Assembly (NCBI GenBank): GCA_018712425.1
Contig: DVHA01000137.1
Span: forward strand, 1-18,184
Origin: Candidatus Faecivivens stercoravium
GTDB taxonomy: Bacteria; Bacillota; Clostridia; Oscillospirales; Ruminococcaceae
Length of the DNA stretch: 18,184 nucleotides
Reading direction: 5' to 3'
The notes beneath the pieces were generated by a model. The model did no database searches and was not told the DNA's origin. It saw nothing but the letters and a program-made list of their open reading frames with translations. This document shows, one piece after another, positions 1-6,513 of the stretch. The position numbers and the translations under genes were made by a program. Positions within the stretch are counted from its first letter, which is position 1, and every line of letters begins with the position of its first letter.

Positions 1-60
1 AAACTTTGTCGCTGCCATAAGGGCAGCGAAATAAACATCCAATGCCCGAACAAAATCCGA
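1..60. repeat. Remnant of dispersed intergenic repeat (3' part)
   Basis: The first 60 bases resemble 8876-8935: both have a TCGCTGCC / GGCAGCGA inverted repeat followed by GAAAT, a (C/T)AATG(G/C)C block and an AAATTCC/GATTTCC-like end. This is probably the 3' end of a mosaic element whose 5' part lies outside the window. Confidence 0.55.
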
Positions 61-85
61 TTTCCGCAAAAGCTGTCGGTTTCCC

Positions 86-114
86 TTGCCAACCGGGCAA
101 AAACATGGTATAGT
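86..114 (+). promoter_or_regulatory. Sigma-A type promoter of the solute-binding lipoprotein gene
   Basis: TTGCCA (86-91), 17-bp spacer, TATAGT (109-114). The predicted start site is near 121, giving a leader of about 40 nt before the ATG at 162. The ribosome binding site AAAAGG lies at 147-152. Confidence 0.65.
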
Positions 115-161
115 AGATGTATATGTCCTCATGAAACACCGACCCTGAAAAGGATGATGAT

Positions 162-1880
162 ATGAAACTGAAACGACTGGCCGCCGCCCTGCTGGCCGCG
201 GGAATGGCGGCAATGAGCCTCAGCGGCTGCTTCGGCATCGAACTGGGCGACGGCACCACCGAGGTGGCCGCCACCGAAGACGCCTGCCGGGTGGGGCTGT
301 ATACCCCGATCGACGGGGACTACCTCTTCACCGGCGCCTGGGGGGATACCGGCGCCGACCGCGACCTGAGAAGCCTCATTTACGGCGGCGAAACCGTCTC
401 GGTCACCGCCGAGAACACCTTCACCTACAACCCGTCGGTCATCTCGTCGGTCAGCATCTCGGACGGGGCCGACGGCTCCCGGACCTACACCTATACCCTG
501 CTGGGCGGCCTCAGCTACTCCGACGGCAGCGCCCTGACCGCCCAGGACTATGTCTTCTCGGTCCTGCTCCAGTCCTCGCCGGAATTCGGCGAACTTTCGG
601 GGGACAACACCGCCTACGAAGCCCTCGAGGGGTATGAGGCCTACGCTTCCGGCGAGACCGATACCTTCACCGGCGTCCGGTGGATCTCGGACACCCAGTT
701 TTCGCTGACCATCGCCGCCGACTGGCTCCCCTATTATCAGGAAATGCTCCTGACCCAGGTTATCCCCTATCCAAAAGCGGTGCTGGCAGCAAATGCTACG
801 CTGGACGACGACGGCGAAGGGGCCTACCTCACCGGCCTGACGGTGGAAGCGCTGAATGAGACCATCAACGGCGCCAACCAGGACGGCTACCGCTACCTTC
901 CGACGGTGACGGCCGGGGCCTATGTCCTGACGGCGGCGGAAAACGGGGTCTACACCCTTGAGGCGAACCCCAACTACGCCGGCGGCTATTACCGCCACCA
1001 GCCGAACATCCAGCTGCTGGAAGTGGAAACGGCGCGGCTGGACGGCAGCGGGGATTACGACCTGATCGTCGGGGTGACCGGCCGGTTCGGGATGGAGAGC
1101 GCCAACCGCCTGCTGGCGGACGGGACGATGTCCGGCAGCCTCTCCTACGACAGCATGGTGGTGAGCGCTCTCACGTTTGACGATTCAGTCTCTGCCGAAG
1201 TGCGCCAGGCCCTCGCCTACCTTATCCCGATGACCGAAGCGGCTGACACCCTTGCCGGCCACTGGGGCCAGGAGGCGCTGGTCAATATCCCGCTGGCATC
1301 TTCCTATTACACCAGCTGCTACCCGACGGTCTCCGGGCTGCGGCAGGAAAACGACCCGGCCGCGGCGGAACTGCTGTTGGAGGAGGCCGGAAACGGGGAA
1401 CCGGTCATCCTGCGGTATGGCTACAACCCCGATGACCTGGAAGCGGAAGCGCTCTGGGAGCTGCTGCAAACGGTAGACGAGGAAAGCGGCCTGCTGGAAA
1501 TCCAGCCGGTCACCGACGGCGGCGCCGCCGAACTTTCCTATACCCGCCGCCAGGAAAGCAAAAGCTGGAACCCGTGGGAAGAATATGAAGACGGCCTGCT
1601 GGCGGAAGAGGCGGCGGAACTGCGGAACACTGCTTTCAACGCCAATTCCAGCCGCTTTACCGAAAAGCTTTATACCTTTGCGTCGTCTTACACGCAGAAG
1701 CTGCCGGAACTGCCGCTGGCCGTCTACCGGGCGACCGACCTGTACAGCGACCGCCTGATCGGCTATCAGGAAGTTGACGTCTATGACGACTGGACGGTTT
1801 GGATCCAGTACGCCCGCCTGGTCGACCTGACCGGGGCGGAGACGGACGCGGAATCCTCCTCCCCTTCGGAAGCAGAGTAA
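162..1880 (+). CDS. Solute-binding lipoprotein, ABC transporter family 5-like (oligopeptide type)
   Basis: The 572-residue product begins with a basic, hydrophobic signal peptide and a lipobox LSGC with the lipidated cysteine at residue 23, so it should be anchored outside the cytoplasmic membrane. Around residues 119-132 it has a YSDGSALTAQDYVF motif, the counterpart of the W/YSDGxxxTAxDVVFS signature of family 5 extracellular solute-binding proteins (OppA/DppA type). Near residues 250-272 it has the A-G-Y-x-L ... LEANPNY motif of the same family. The start is set by AAAAGG 9 nt upstream and a good promoter. No permease or ATPase genes follow: a hairpin mosaic and a terminator do. It therefore works with a transporter encoded elsewhere or is an orphan binding protein. 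The ligand is unknown; peptides are the family default. The C-terminus is Ser/Glu-rich. Confidence 0.85.
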   Translation: MKLKRLAAALLAAGMAAMSLSGCFGIELGDGTTEVAATEDACRVGLYTPIDGDYLFTGAWGDTGADRDLRSLIYGGETVSVTAENTFTYNPSVISSVSISDGADGSRTYTYTLLGGLSYSDGSALTAQDYVFSVLLQSSPEFGELSGDNTAYEALEGYEAYASGETDTFTGVRWISDTQFSLTIAADWLPYYQEMLLTQVIPYPKAVLAANATLDDDGEGAYLTGLTVEALNETINGANQDGYRYLPTVTAGAYVLTAAENGVYTLEANPNYAGGYYRHQPNIQLLEVETARLDGSGDYDLIVGVTGRFGMESANRLLADGTMSGSLSYDSMVVSALTFDDSVSAEVRQALAYLIPMTEAADTLAGHWGQEALVNIPLASSYYTSCYPTVSGLRQENDPAAAELLLEEAGNGEPVILRYGYNPDDLEAEALWELLQTVDEESGLLEIQPVTDGGAAELSYTRRQESKSWNPWEEYEDGLLAEEAAELRNTAFNANSSRFTEKLYTFASSYTQKLPELPLAVYRATDLYSDRLIGYQEVDVYDDWTVWIQYARLVDLTGAETDAESSSPSEAE

Positions 1881-1914
1881 AATATACCTTTAAGCGGGGC
1901 CAAAGCGTTCTGAC

Positions 1915-2087
1915 TGCTGAGCTCTGTCTCGCGGGAATGGCGTTCGGCAAATCTGGGTCCAGGGGCCTTTGGCTCCTGGCAGGAACCAGAACCTTCGGTC
2001 CCCAGAGACAGAGTCTCTGGTCCATCCAAGTGAAACTTGGCGGATTCTTAAGGCAGAGCCTTAAGGAGGTCCCTTAAGGGGACCGAT
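1915..2087. repeat. Dispersed intergenic hairpin-mosaic repeat, copy 1
   Basis: 1915-2040 shares long nearly identical blocks with 8750-8858: an initial TGCTGAGCTCTGTCTCGCGG, a GGCAAATCTGGGTCCAGGGG-containing block and a final CCATCCAAGTGAAACTTGGC. Inside are consecutive short hairpins with 3-nt loops: CCAGG-g-GCC/GGC-t-CCTGG, CCAGAGAC-AGA-GTCTCTGG, CCAAGT-GAA-ACTTGG and CTTAAGGC-AGA-GCCTTAAG. A GGTCCC/GGGACC hairpin follows. The copies differ by replacement of whole hairpins. No ORF is credible here. Confidence 0.8.
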
Positions 2088-2117
2088 ACAAACATCAAAT
2101 TATTATTTATACACATC

Positions 2118-2149
2118 AAAGGGGATTGCCGTCTGGCAATCCCCTTTTT
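2118..2149 (+). terminator. Strong bidirectional intrinsic terminator
   Basis: GGGGATTGCC (2121-2130), loop GTCT, GGCAATCCCC (2131+), then TTTTT; AAA precedes it on the other side. The 10-bp perfect stem closes the lipoprotein transcript about 240 nt after its stop and insulates it from the minus-strand RNA unit behind. Confidence 0.85.
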
Positions 2150-2160
2150 ACATCATTCCA

Positions 2161-2184
2161 TAAAACAAAACCCCTTCCGGGGTC
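2161..2184 (-). terminator. Intrinsic terminator of the large minus-strand RNA
   Basis: On the minus strand this reads ACCCC-GGAA-GGGGT followed by the U-rich tail TTTGTTTTA. The stem is only 5 bp but is GC-rich, with a GNRA loop, and it sits directly after a 14-bp hairpin (2196-2252). It is the natural 3' end of the unit that starts near 4147. Confidence 0.75.
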
Positions 2185-3088
2185 CCGACAAAAATGAAAT
2201 GACTCCTCGAACGATGCTTACCAGCGCATCTTTTTGTCCGAGGAGTCATTTCTGCTCTTCAATATTCAATGGACTTTTCCTTTCTTTCCAGCATTCTGGA
2301 ATCATCATTTTTTACTGCCATTTTGGGGTTTTCAATCAATCTTTGGAGGAATATCGATTTGCCTGGCAGTGAACTGAAGCTGCATGTTTTCTAAAACTGC
2401 TTGCTTTTCTTAAACCTTGTCTGATGGTTTCCATTTTTGCTGTTCCCTTTATGTTTTTAGAGCATTTCTGCTTTTCTTTCATAAAGGTTTTGCTTATTTG
2501 TCATTTGGTTCTTAGGCTAACTCTGTGACATTTGTTTAACGCTTTTGATGTTAGATTTTCCTGCCATTTGCTTTTCCGGATCCATTTTAATCGGTTCGTT
2601 TTCTTGATCTGCCGTTTCGGTTATGCTGCATCTGCCCGGCTTTCTGGGCCGTCATAATGGGCGGTAAACGAAGGTAAGCGGATTTAGAAAGGACGTTTTA
2701 AAAGTTTCCGGTGAAGTTTCCTGGCTGTTTCTATCTTAATTTCCCTTTTTTCTTTTTCCCGCTGATCAGAAGGATCCCTCTTCGGCCGACGGTATTTTAG
2801 ATAAAGGGTTTGAATTGAAATGAAACTTTCTTCAGAAAATCTGGTGCACTTTTTGCCGTGTTGTTTTTACGCTTTACCTCTTTTTTGGTCTATCCTGAAA
2901 AAGGTACTCCTTTCTCTATTACCACCTGGTTGCCTTCTTTTTAGGAAGGGAGGTTCTGCGTGAAGTTTAACCGTGCATTGGCGTTTTCCTCTTCATCATT
3001 CGGTTTATACGGATGTTTATGTCTGCATACAGTTTTTTGATCTTCAGAATCTTTGCTTTTTTAAGGCATTGATAAGATCAAACTGTAT

Positions 3089-3224
3089 GGAAGATATTTA
3101 AATCATCGGTCTAATCCTCATGTTAAAGGTTTATGCTTCCTGAAAATCCATCTTTTCTTTTGACCATTTTGCATGGGAAGGAAGAGATGGGATCTTATTC
3201 AGATCATTGGCGTAATCCTCATGT
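3089..3224 (-). repeat. Duplicated 35-nt motif inside the large RNA
   Basis: Minus-strand copies at 3224-3190 and 3123-3089 both begin ACATGAGGATTA and end in TCC. They match at about 27 of 35 positions without gaps and are spaced 101 nt apart. The second copy runs directly into the 16-bp stem 3026-3089, so the repeated segment may be a repeated RNA submodule. Confidence 0.65.
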
Positions 3225-4153
3225 CGGAAGTTTTGGTGATCATGGAGAGATTTTCATCAGCCCATCGGATTATCCCTTTCAGCAATTTAAGTTTGGAGTT
3301 TCAAGAATCATCTTCAAATCGGGGTAGATTCACAAGCGTCTTCTTTTTTCTCTTGCACTTATTTTGCGGATGGAGAATGTTTACTTCTGACATCTGACCC
3401 TATAAACTTAACCTCTTACACCGAGGCTCGTTTATTTTGAGTCTGGGTGTTTTTTTGTCAGCCCATTGGAATGAACCTCCTGCTGCGTTCGCCTGAAAAG
3501 CTTACGGGCCTTTCCTGCGGCAGTTTTTAGGAACCTTTTCAGCTCGGTTTAGATAAGCGGTGCAGGTTTTTAGCTGTACATTGGAGTATCCCTTTCATTT
3601 CCTCTTTTTAAAACCTTAGGTTTTTATTAAGAGGTTACCGGTTTATACCTTTCATTCTTTCCCTGCCTTTGGGTAAGGAGAGAATCATTATGGCTTAAAC
3701 AGGACCAGGGGTTTGACATCTTTGTCGTTTGGGGATGTTTGGATCGTTTCGGACCGAACATCTATATTCAATTGTAGCGGCAGCTTCCAACCTGTTATTG
3801 GAAATTCCGGAGAGTTCTTTTCATAAATTAAACGGTAGGAACCTTTTATGAAGGAAACCTGCTGTCAGGTTTTCCATTCCCGATTCTCTTTTACACGCTT
3901 CTGTTATGCCCGGAATCTGCTTCCAACGACAGAGTTGGAAGAAAAGTGGACGGGTTCTAATGCCATTGGACTCAGCTCCTTTTCATTAGATTCGGCATAC
4001 TTTCAATGCCTGCCACAGTGTCCTTTTTCCTCAGCTGCACTCATCGAGGCGGAAGTCTGTTTTGAAGGTTTCCACTGTGTGCGTCCTCTAAAGGGACTTT
4101 TAGATCAGCACTTTCTGTGCTTCCTTTTTTGTTCCCTTCTTGATTGCATCTTT

Positions 4154-4212
4154 AGTATAACACGGCGGTTCCCGTTTGTCAACACTTTTTTTGCAGATTT
4201 TTCGATTTTTTT
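4154..4212 (-). promoter_or_regulatory. Very strong consensus promoter with A-tract UP element, for the large RNA
   Basis: On the minus strand: TTGACA (4182-4177), 17-bp spacer, TATACT (4159-4154). Immediately upstream are three A-tracts (4186-4192, 4198-4202, 4206-4212) spaced roughly one helical turn apart, as in UP elements of stable-RNA promoters. It is the best promoter match in the window. Confidence 0.85.
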
Positions 4213-4283
4213 GTAATTTGGGCATAAAAGTTATGAACGGACGTATTTTTACAGCCTGGTTGGGCAACGTTTACAAAATACAC

Positions 4284-4312
4284 TTGACTTTCCGCCCGCA
4301 ATCCCCTAAAAT
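4284..4312 (+). promoter_or_regulatory. Promoter of the DUF1292 gene
   Basis: TTGACT (4284-4289), 17-bp spacer, TAAAAT (4307-4312). It is divergent from the large-RNA promoter, with about 100 bp of AT-rich DNA between the two -35 boxes. Confidence 0.75.
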
Positions 4313-4348
4313 GAAAGCAAGAAAACCGCAGGGAAAGGACTGTGTGCG

Positions 4349-4687
4349 ATGATCGAATACTATCACGAACTGGAAGAACCGGAGCTTCTGACGCTCCAGG
4401 ACGAAGAAGGGGTCGAAAGCGTCGTCGAGCTGCTGGCGCAGATGGACGTCGACGGCAAGAGCTATGTGGCGGCGACCCCCCACATGGACGACCCGGCGGC
4501 GGCGCTTGGCGCGGACGCCGAGTTGATCGTGCTGGTCAGCGAAGAAGAGGACGGGGAGGAATACCTCGCCTCGATCGACGATGACGACGAGTACGAGCGG
4601 ATCGGCAACATCTTCCTCGAAAAGCTGATGGGTTACTATGACAGCGATGAAGAGGAAGAAGACGAAGACGAAGAAGACGGCGAATAA
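4349..4687 (+). CDS. DUF1292 family protein (YrzB-like)
   Basis: This is a 112-residue, strongly acidic protein. The pattern of an N-terminal leucine-rich beta segment with a DEEG turn, a YVAATP-like middle and a DDDDEYERIGNIFLEKL block matches the DUF1292 family of Firmicutes. That family is widespread next to the RuvX/IreB genes in many genomes but has no established function. The C-terminus is a long run of Asp/Glu. The start is supported by AAAGGA about 9 nt upstream and by the promoter at 4284-4312. The gene is monocistronic, closed by a strong terminator. The usual IreB/RuvX neighbours are absent here. Confidence 0.85.
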   Translation: MIEYYHELEEPELLTLQDEEGVESVVELLAQMDVDGKSYVAATPHMDDPAAALGADAELIVLVSEEEDGEEYLASIDDDDEYERIGNIFLEKLMGYYDSDEEEEDEDEEDGE

Positions 4688-4691
4688 CCAG

Positions 4692-4724
4692 AGAGCCTCT
4701 GCCGCGGATGGCAGAGGCTCTTTT
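4692..4724 (+). terminator. Terminator of the DUF1292 gene
   Basis: AGAGCCTCTGCC / GGCAGAGGCTCT, a 12-bp perfect stem with a 6-nt loop, followed by TTTTGC, 4 nt after the stop codon. Confidence 0.9.
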
Positions 4725-4776
4725 GCTTTGGAAATGAAGAACGGCAGGCGGAGCGTTTCCCGCCTATATTCATTGC

Positions 4777-4814
4777 ACAAAAAAGAGGCTGGCCCTAAAG
4801 CCAGCCCCTTTTTT
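4777..4814 (-). terminator. Terminator of the flavin reductase/rubredoxin gene (bidirectional)
   Basis: GGCTGGC (4787-4793) pairs with GCCAGCC (4800-4806) and is flanked by an A-run on the left and a T-run on the right. On the minus strand it lies a few nt after the stop at 4821 and ends in a U-tract. Confidence 0.85.
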
Positions 4815-4820
4815 GTGCGT

Positions 4821-5480
4821 TTAGCCTTCCTGTTTCTCGAACATGTCCTTGCCGACGCCGCACAGCGGGCAGACATAATCGTCAGGCAGCTCCTCGAAGG
4901 GGGTATCCCCGTCGTAAACGTAACCGCAAACGGTGCAGACATACTTAGCTTCCATTTTTGTTTCCTCCTTAGGCTGCTCCGCCTGATAGGTCGGAGCGTT
5001 TTTCGGGCTTTTGCCCTTGACAACCTTGTGATAATATGCATAGGTCATCGGCGGGTCCTTGGAAAAACGGACGCCGTCGGTCACCTCGCCGACAAAGATC
5101 GTGTGGGTGCCGCAGTCGTAGTGTGCGATCAGCTTCGCGGTGATGCAGACGCTGGCGCTGGCGACGGCGGGCAGGTAGTTGACAATCTTCTGGGGGACCC
5201 CCTCGAACTTGTCAAAACCGGCATCTCTGGCGCTTCTGAACCCAAAGTTGCCGATCACCTTCGGGTCGCACTTTTCGGTCAGGACCGAAAGGGCAAACTT
5301 ACCGGCGTTTAAGATACACCCGTGGGTGTAATTATCCTTGTTGATGCTGACGGCGATGGTGGCGGGTTCAGCGGTGATCTGCATCGCCGAGTTGGCGATA
5401 CATCCGACCGCGCGCCCCTCATCCCAGGTCGTAACCGCGTAAACGCCGTAAGAGAGGTCGAAGAGGGTGGTCATATCCAT
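4821..5480 (-). CDS. High-molecular-weight rubredoxin: flavin reductase domain fused to rubredoxin
   Basis: The 219-residue product has an FMN-binding flavin reductase-like domain at residues 1 to about 155, with the typical N-terminal VT(T/S) and NKD-YTH elements, then a linker, then a rubredoxin domain. In the rubredoxin the iron ligands are C182xxC185 (CTVCGYVYD) and C204xxC207 (CPLCGVGKDMF). The architecture equals the Hrb protein of Moorella and other anaerobes, which passes electrons from NAD(P)H-linked flavoproteins to flavodiiron protein or rubrerythrin to reduce oxygen and peroxide in the cytoplasm. The start at 5480 has AAAGGAGG 11 nt upstream; a second ATG two codons later is possible. 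The gene stands alone with its own promoter, a PerR-like operator and a terminator. The partner oxidases are not in the window. Confidence 0.9.
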   Translation of the reverse strand: MDMTTLFDLSYGVYAVTTWDEGRAVGCIANSAMQITAEPATIAVSINKDNYTHGCILNAGKFALSVLTEKCDPKVIGNFGFRSARDAGFDKFEGVPQKIVNYLPAVASASVCITAKLIAHYDCGTHTIFVGEVTDGVRFSKDPPMTYAYYHKVVKGKSPKNAPTYQAEQPKEETKMEAKYVCTVCGYVYDGDTPFEELPDDYVCPLCGVGKDMFEKQEG

Positions 5481-5516
5481 CGAAAAATGCGCCTCCTTTT
5501 CGGATCATAGGATGTA

Positions 5517-5533
5517 TTTAGAATGATTCTAAA
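5517..5533. promoter_or_regulatory. PerR-like operator (perfect 7-1-7 palindrome)
   Basis: TTTAGAAT-G-ATTCTAAA is a perfect palindrome. Its core TTAGAATGATTCTAA fits the TTAnAATnATTnTAA form of PerR/Fur-family boxes. It lies over the transcription start of the flavin reductase/rubredoxin gene, just downstream of the -10 box, where a bound repressor would block initiation. Clostridial PerR is known to control rubredoxin/rubrerythrin genes, which fits the product. Confidence 0.7.
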
Positions 5534-5536
5534 ATG

Positions 5537-5565
5537 ATTATAGCAGATTTTCCCAGCCTTGTAAA
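5537..5565 (-). promoter_or_regulatory. Promoter of the flavin reductase/rubredoxin gene
   Basis: On the minus strand: TTTACA (5565-5560), 17-bp spacer, TATAAT (5542-5537). The -10 box is perfect. The PerR-like palindrome begins directly downstream. Confidence 0.8.
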
Positions 5566-5646
5566 GGGCTGTCCGCGCCAGACCCCAAAATAATTTTACC
5601 AAAGAATTCTGCCCGTTTTTGGTCATTTTATACCGAAACGGACGGG

Positions 5647-6372
5647 TCAGGCAAAAAATCGGAGCAGCAGGAGAAGGACGACCGAGCCCCCTGCCAGCAC
5701 CCCGGCCCAGAGGGCAAAAGCCTTTGACCGCACCGGCCAGCCCTTTTTCTGCCAAACCGCCCCCATCACCACCGAAAAGAAGACGACCACAATCCAGACG
5801 GCCCAGCCGATGTGGCTGTGGCAGAGATAGATTTCCACCGGACGGTCCCCGAACCATTCTCCCAGCAGGTAGCCGATAAAATGCCCCGCCGTGACCGCGC
5901 TGGCGAAACGGTATTTCTTTCCCAGCGCCGCCCCAAGGGACAGCAAAAACACAAACCAGACAAGCCCGGCCGACCATCCGTAAAGATACGGGAGGACCAG
6001 CGGACTCGACTCGGTGAGCCACCCGACTACACTGTACCCGCTAAAGCCAATCGGCAGCCTGCCCAGAAGATAATACAAAAGATACGCCCCGGCGACGGCC
6101 CCGGCAGCCAGCAGCCGTTTCCGAAGATCTTTTTTAACCTCTGCGAAATCATCCGACGGGGCAGGCGGTGATTCCAGTTCCCCCTTCAGCAGCGCATCGA
6201 CATCCGTCCCCAGAACCTCCGCCAGCTTAAAGAGGTTCCCGGAACTCGGGAACGACTGACCCGTCTCCCATTTGGCCACCGCCTGACGGCTCAGCCCGAG
6301 GGCCTCGGCAAGTTTTTCCTGGCTCATGCCTTTTTCCTTCCGCAGTTTGGCAATCCGCTCTCCCATTTTCAT
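5647..6372 (-). CDS. XRE-family regulator with a multi-pass membrane domain
   Basis: The 241-residue product starts with a Cro/C1-type helix-turn-helix (residues 4-63: GERIAKLRKEKGMSQEKLAE, then LSRQAVAKWETGQSFPS). A hydrophilic linker follows, then about five membrane spans (around 87-104, 125-149, 155-174, 188-207, 217-238). XRE domains tethered to small membrane domains are common in Clostridia, often as stress or signal-sensing regulators; the ligand is unknown. The start at 6372 is chosen because GGAGG (6385-6381) lies 8 nt upstream; the longer open frame into folC is spurious. The gene is divergent from folC, and an inverted repeat in the shared intergenic space is a possible operator. 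No clear terminator follows; a Hrb promoter lies downstream on the same strand. Confidence 0.85.
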   Translation of the reverse strand: MKMGERIAKLRKEKGMSQEKLAEALGLSRQAVAKWETGQSFPSSGNLFKLAEVLGTDVDALLKGELESPPAPSDDFAEVKKDLRKRLLAAGAVAGAYLLYYLLGRLPIGFSGYSVVGWLTESSPLVLPYLYGWSAGLVWFVFLLSLGAALGKKYRFASAVTAGHFIGYLLGEWFGDRPVEIYLCHSHIGWAVWIVVVFFSVVMGAVWQKKGWPVRSKAFALWAGVLAGGSVVLLLLLRFFA

Positions 6373-6391
6373 GGCGTTCACCTCCGCCTTT

Positions 6392-6420
6392 ATTGTCCCA
6401 CTTTTTTCCGCCGTTTGCAA
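6392..6420 (-). promoter_or_regulatory. Possible promoter of the XRE regulator
   Basis: On the minus strand: TTGCAA (6420-6415), 17-bp spacer, GACAAT (6397-6392). The match is moderate. The start site would fall at or beside the ribosome binding site, giving a very short leader. Confidence 0.4.
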
Positions 6421-6428
6421 GCAACTAT

Positions 6429-6454
6429 CCCGCAACTTCCGGTTGCCTTGCGGG
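6429..6454. promoter_or_regulatory. Nested inverted repeat between the XRE gene and folC (candidate operator)
   Basis: CCCGCAA (6429-6435) pairs with TTGCGGG (6448-6454). GCAAC/GTTGC (6432-6436/6442-6446) is nested inside. It overlaps the likely folC -35 box. A role as operator of the adjacent XRE regulator is inference. Confidence 0.4.
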
Positions 6455-6476
6455 ATTTTCCCCCCTGTGCTATACT
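6448..6476 (+). promoter_or_regulatory. Promoter of folC
   Basis: TTGCGG (6448-6453), 17-bp spacer, TATACT (6471-6476). The start site is near 6483, which favours translation from the ATG at 6514. Confidence 0.6.
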
Positions 6477-6513
6477 GAGACTGTAATTTATGCCAAAACA
6501 GGAGCTGATCCAG

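Larger units (their letters stand above)
2161..4147 (-). ncRNA. Candidate giant structured non-coding RNA (about 2 kb)
   Basis: The minus strand has a consensus promoter at 4154-4182, a predicted start near 4147 and an intrinsic terminator at 2161-2184, with no reading frame of meaningful length between them. The stretch is visibly richer in A+T than the flanking genes, and the transcript would be purine-rich with A-rich linkers. Many stems are visible: 4107-4111/4117-4121, 4014-4020/4073-4079, 3994-3998/4006-4010, 3956-3962/3984-3990, 3920-3927/3934-3941, 3853-3861/3866-3874, 3785-3790/3798-3803, 3601-3606/3629-3634 with a nested triloop hairpin, 3495-3500/3535-3540, a 16-bp stem 3026-3044/3074-3089, and 2196-2209/2239-2252. 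I see none of the signatures of rRNA, tmRNA, RNase P RNA, SRP RNA or group II intron domain V. Large classes such as OLE, GOLLD, ROOL and HEARO are generally shorter. That it is one RNA, and that it is functional, is inference. It could also be several RNAs or a leader for nothing. Confidence 0.7.

Noticed and set aside
129..998. 289-residue minus-strand ORF
   Set aside because: It is antisense to the lipoprotein gene and covers its promoter region. No domain is visible, and codon composition favours the plus strand.
3089..3224. MS2-like ACATGAGGAT hairpin
   Set aside because: The string matches the start of the phage MS2 coat-protein hairpin, but the pairing partner is missing, so the likeness is chance.
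3133..4216. Plus-strand ORFs at 3133-3397 and 3848-4216
   Set aside because: They are short, rich in Phe, Cys and Ser from a T-rich strand, have no family signature or clear ribosome binding site, and the second runs antisense through the consensus promoter at 4154-4182.
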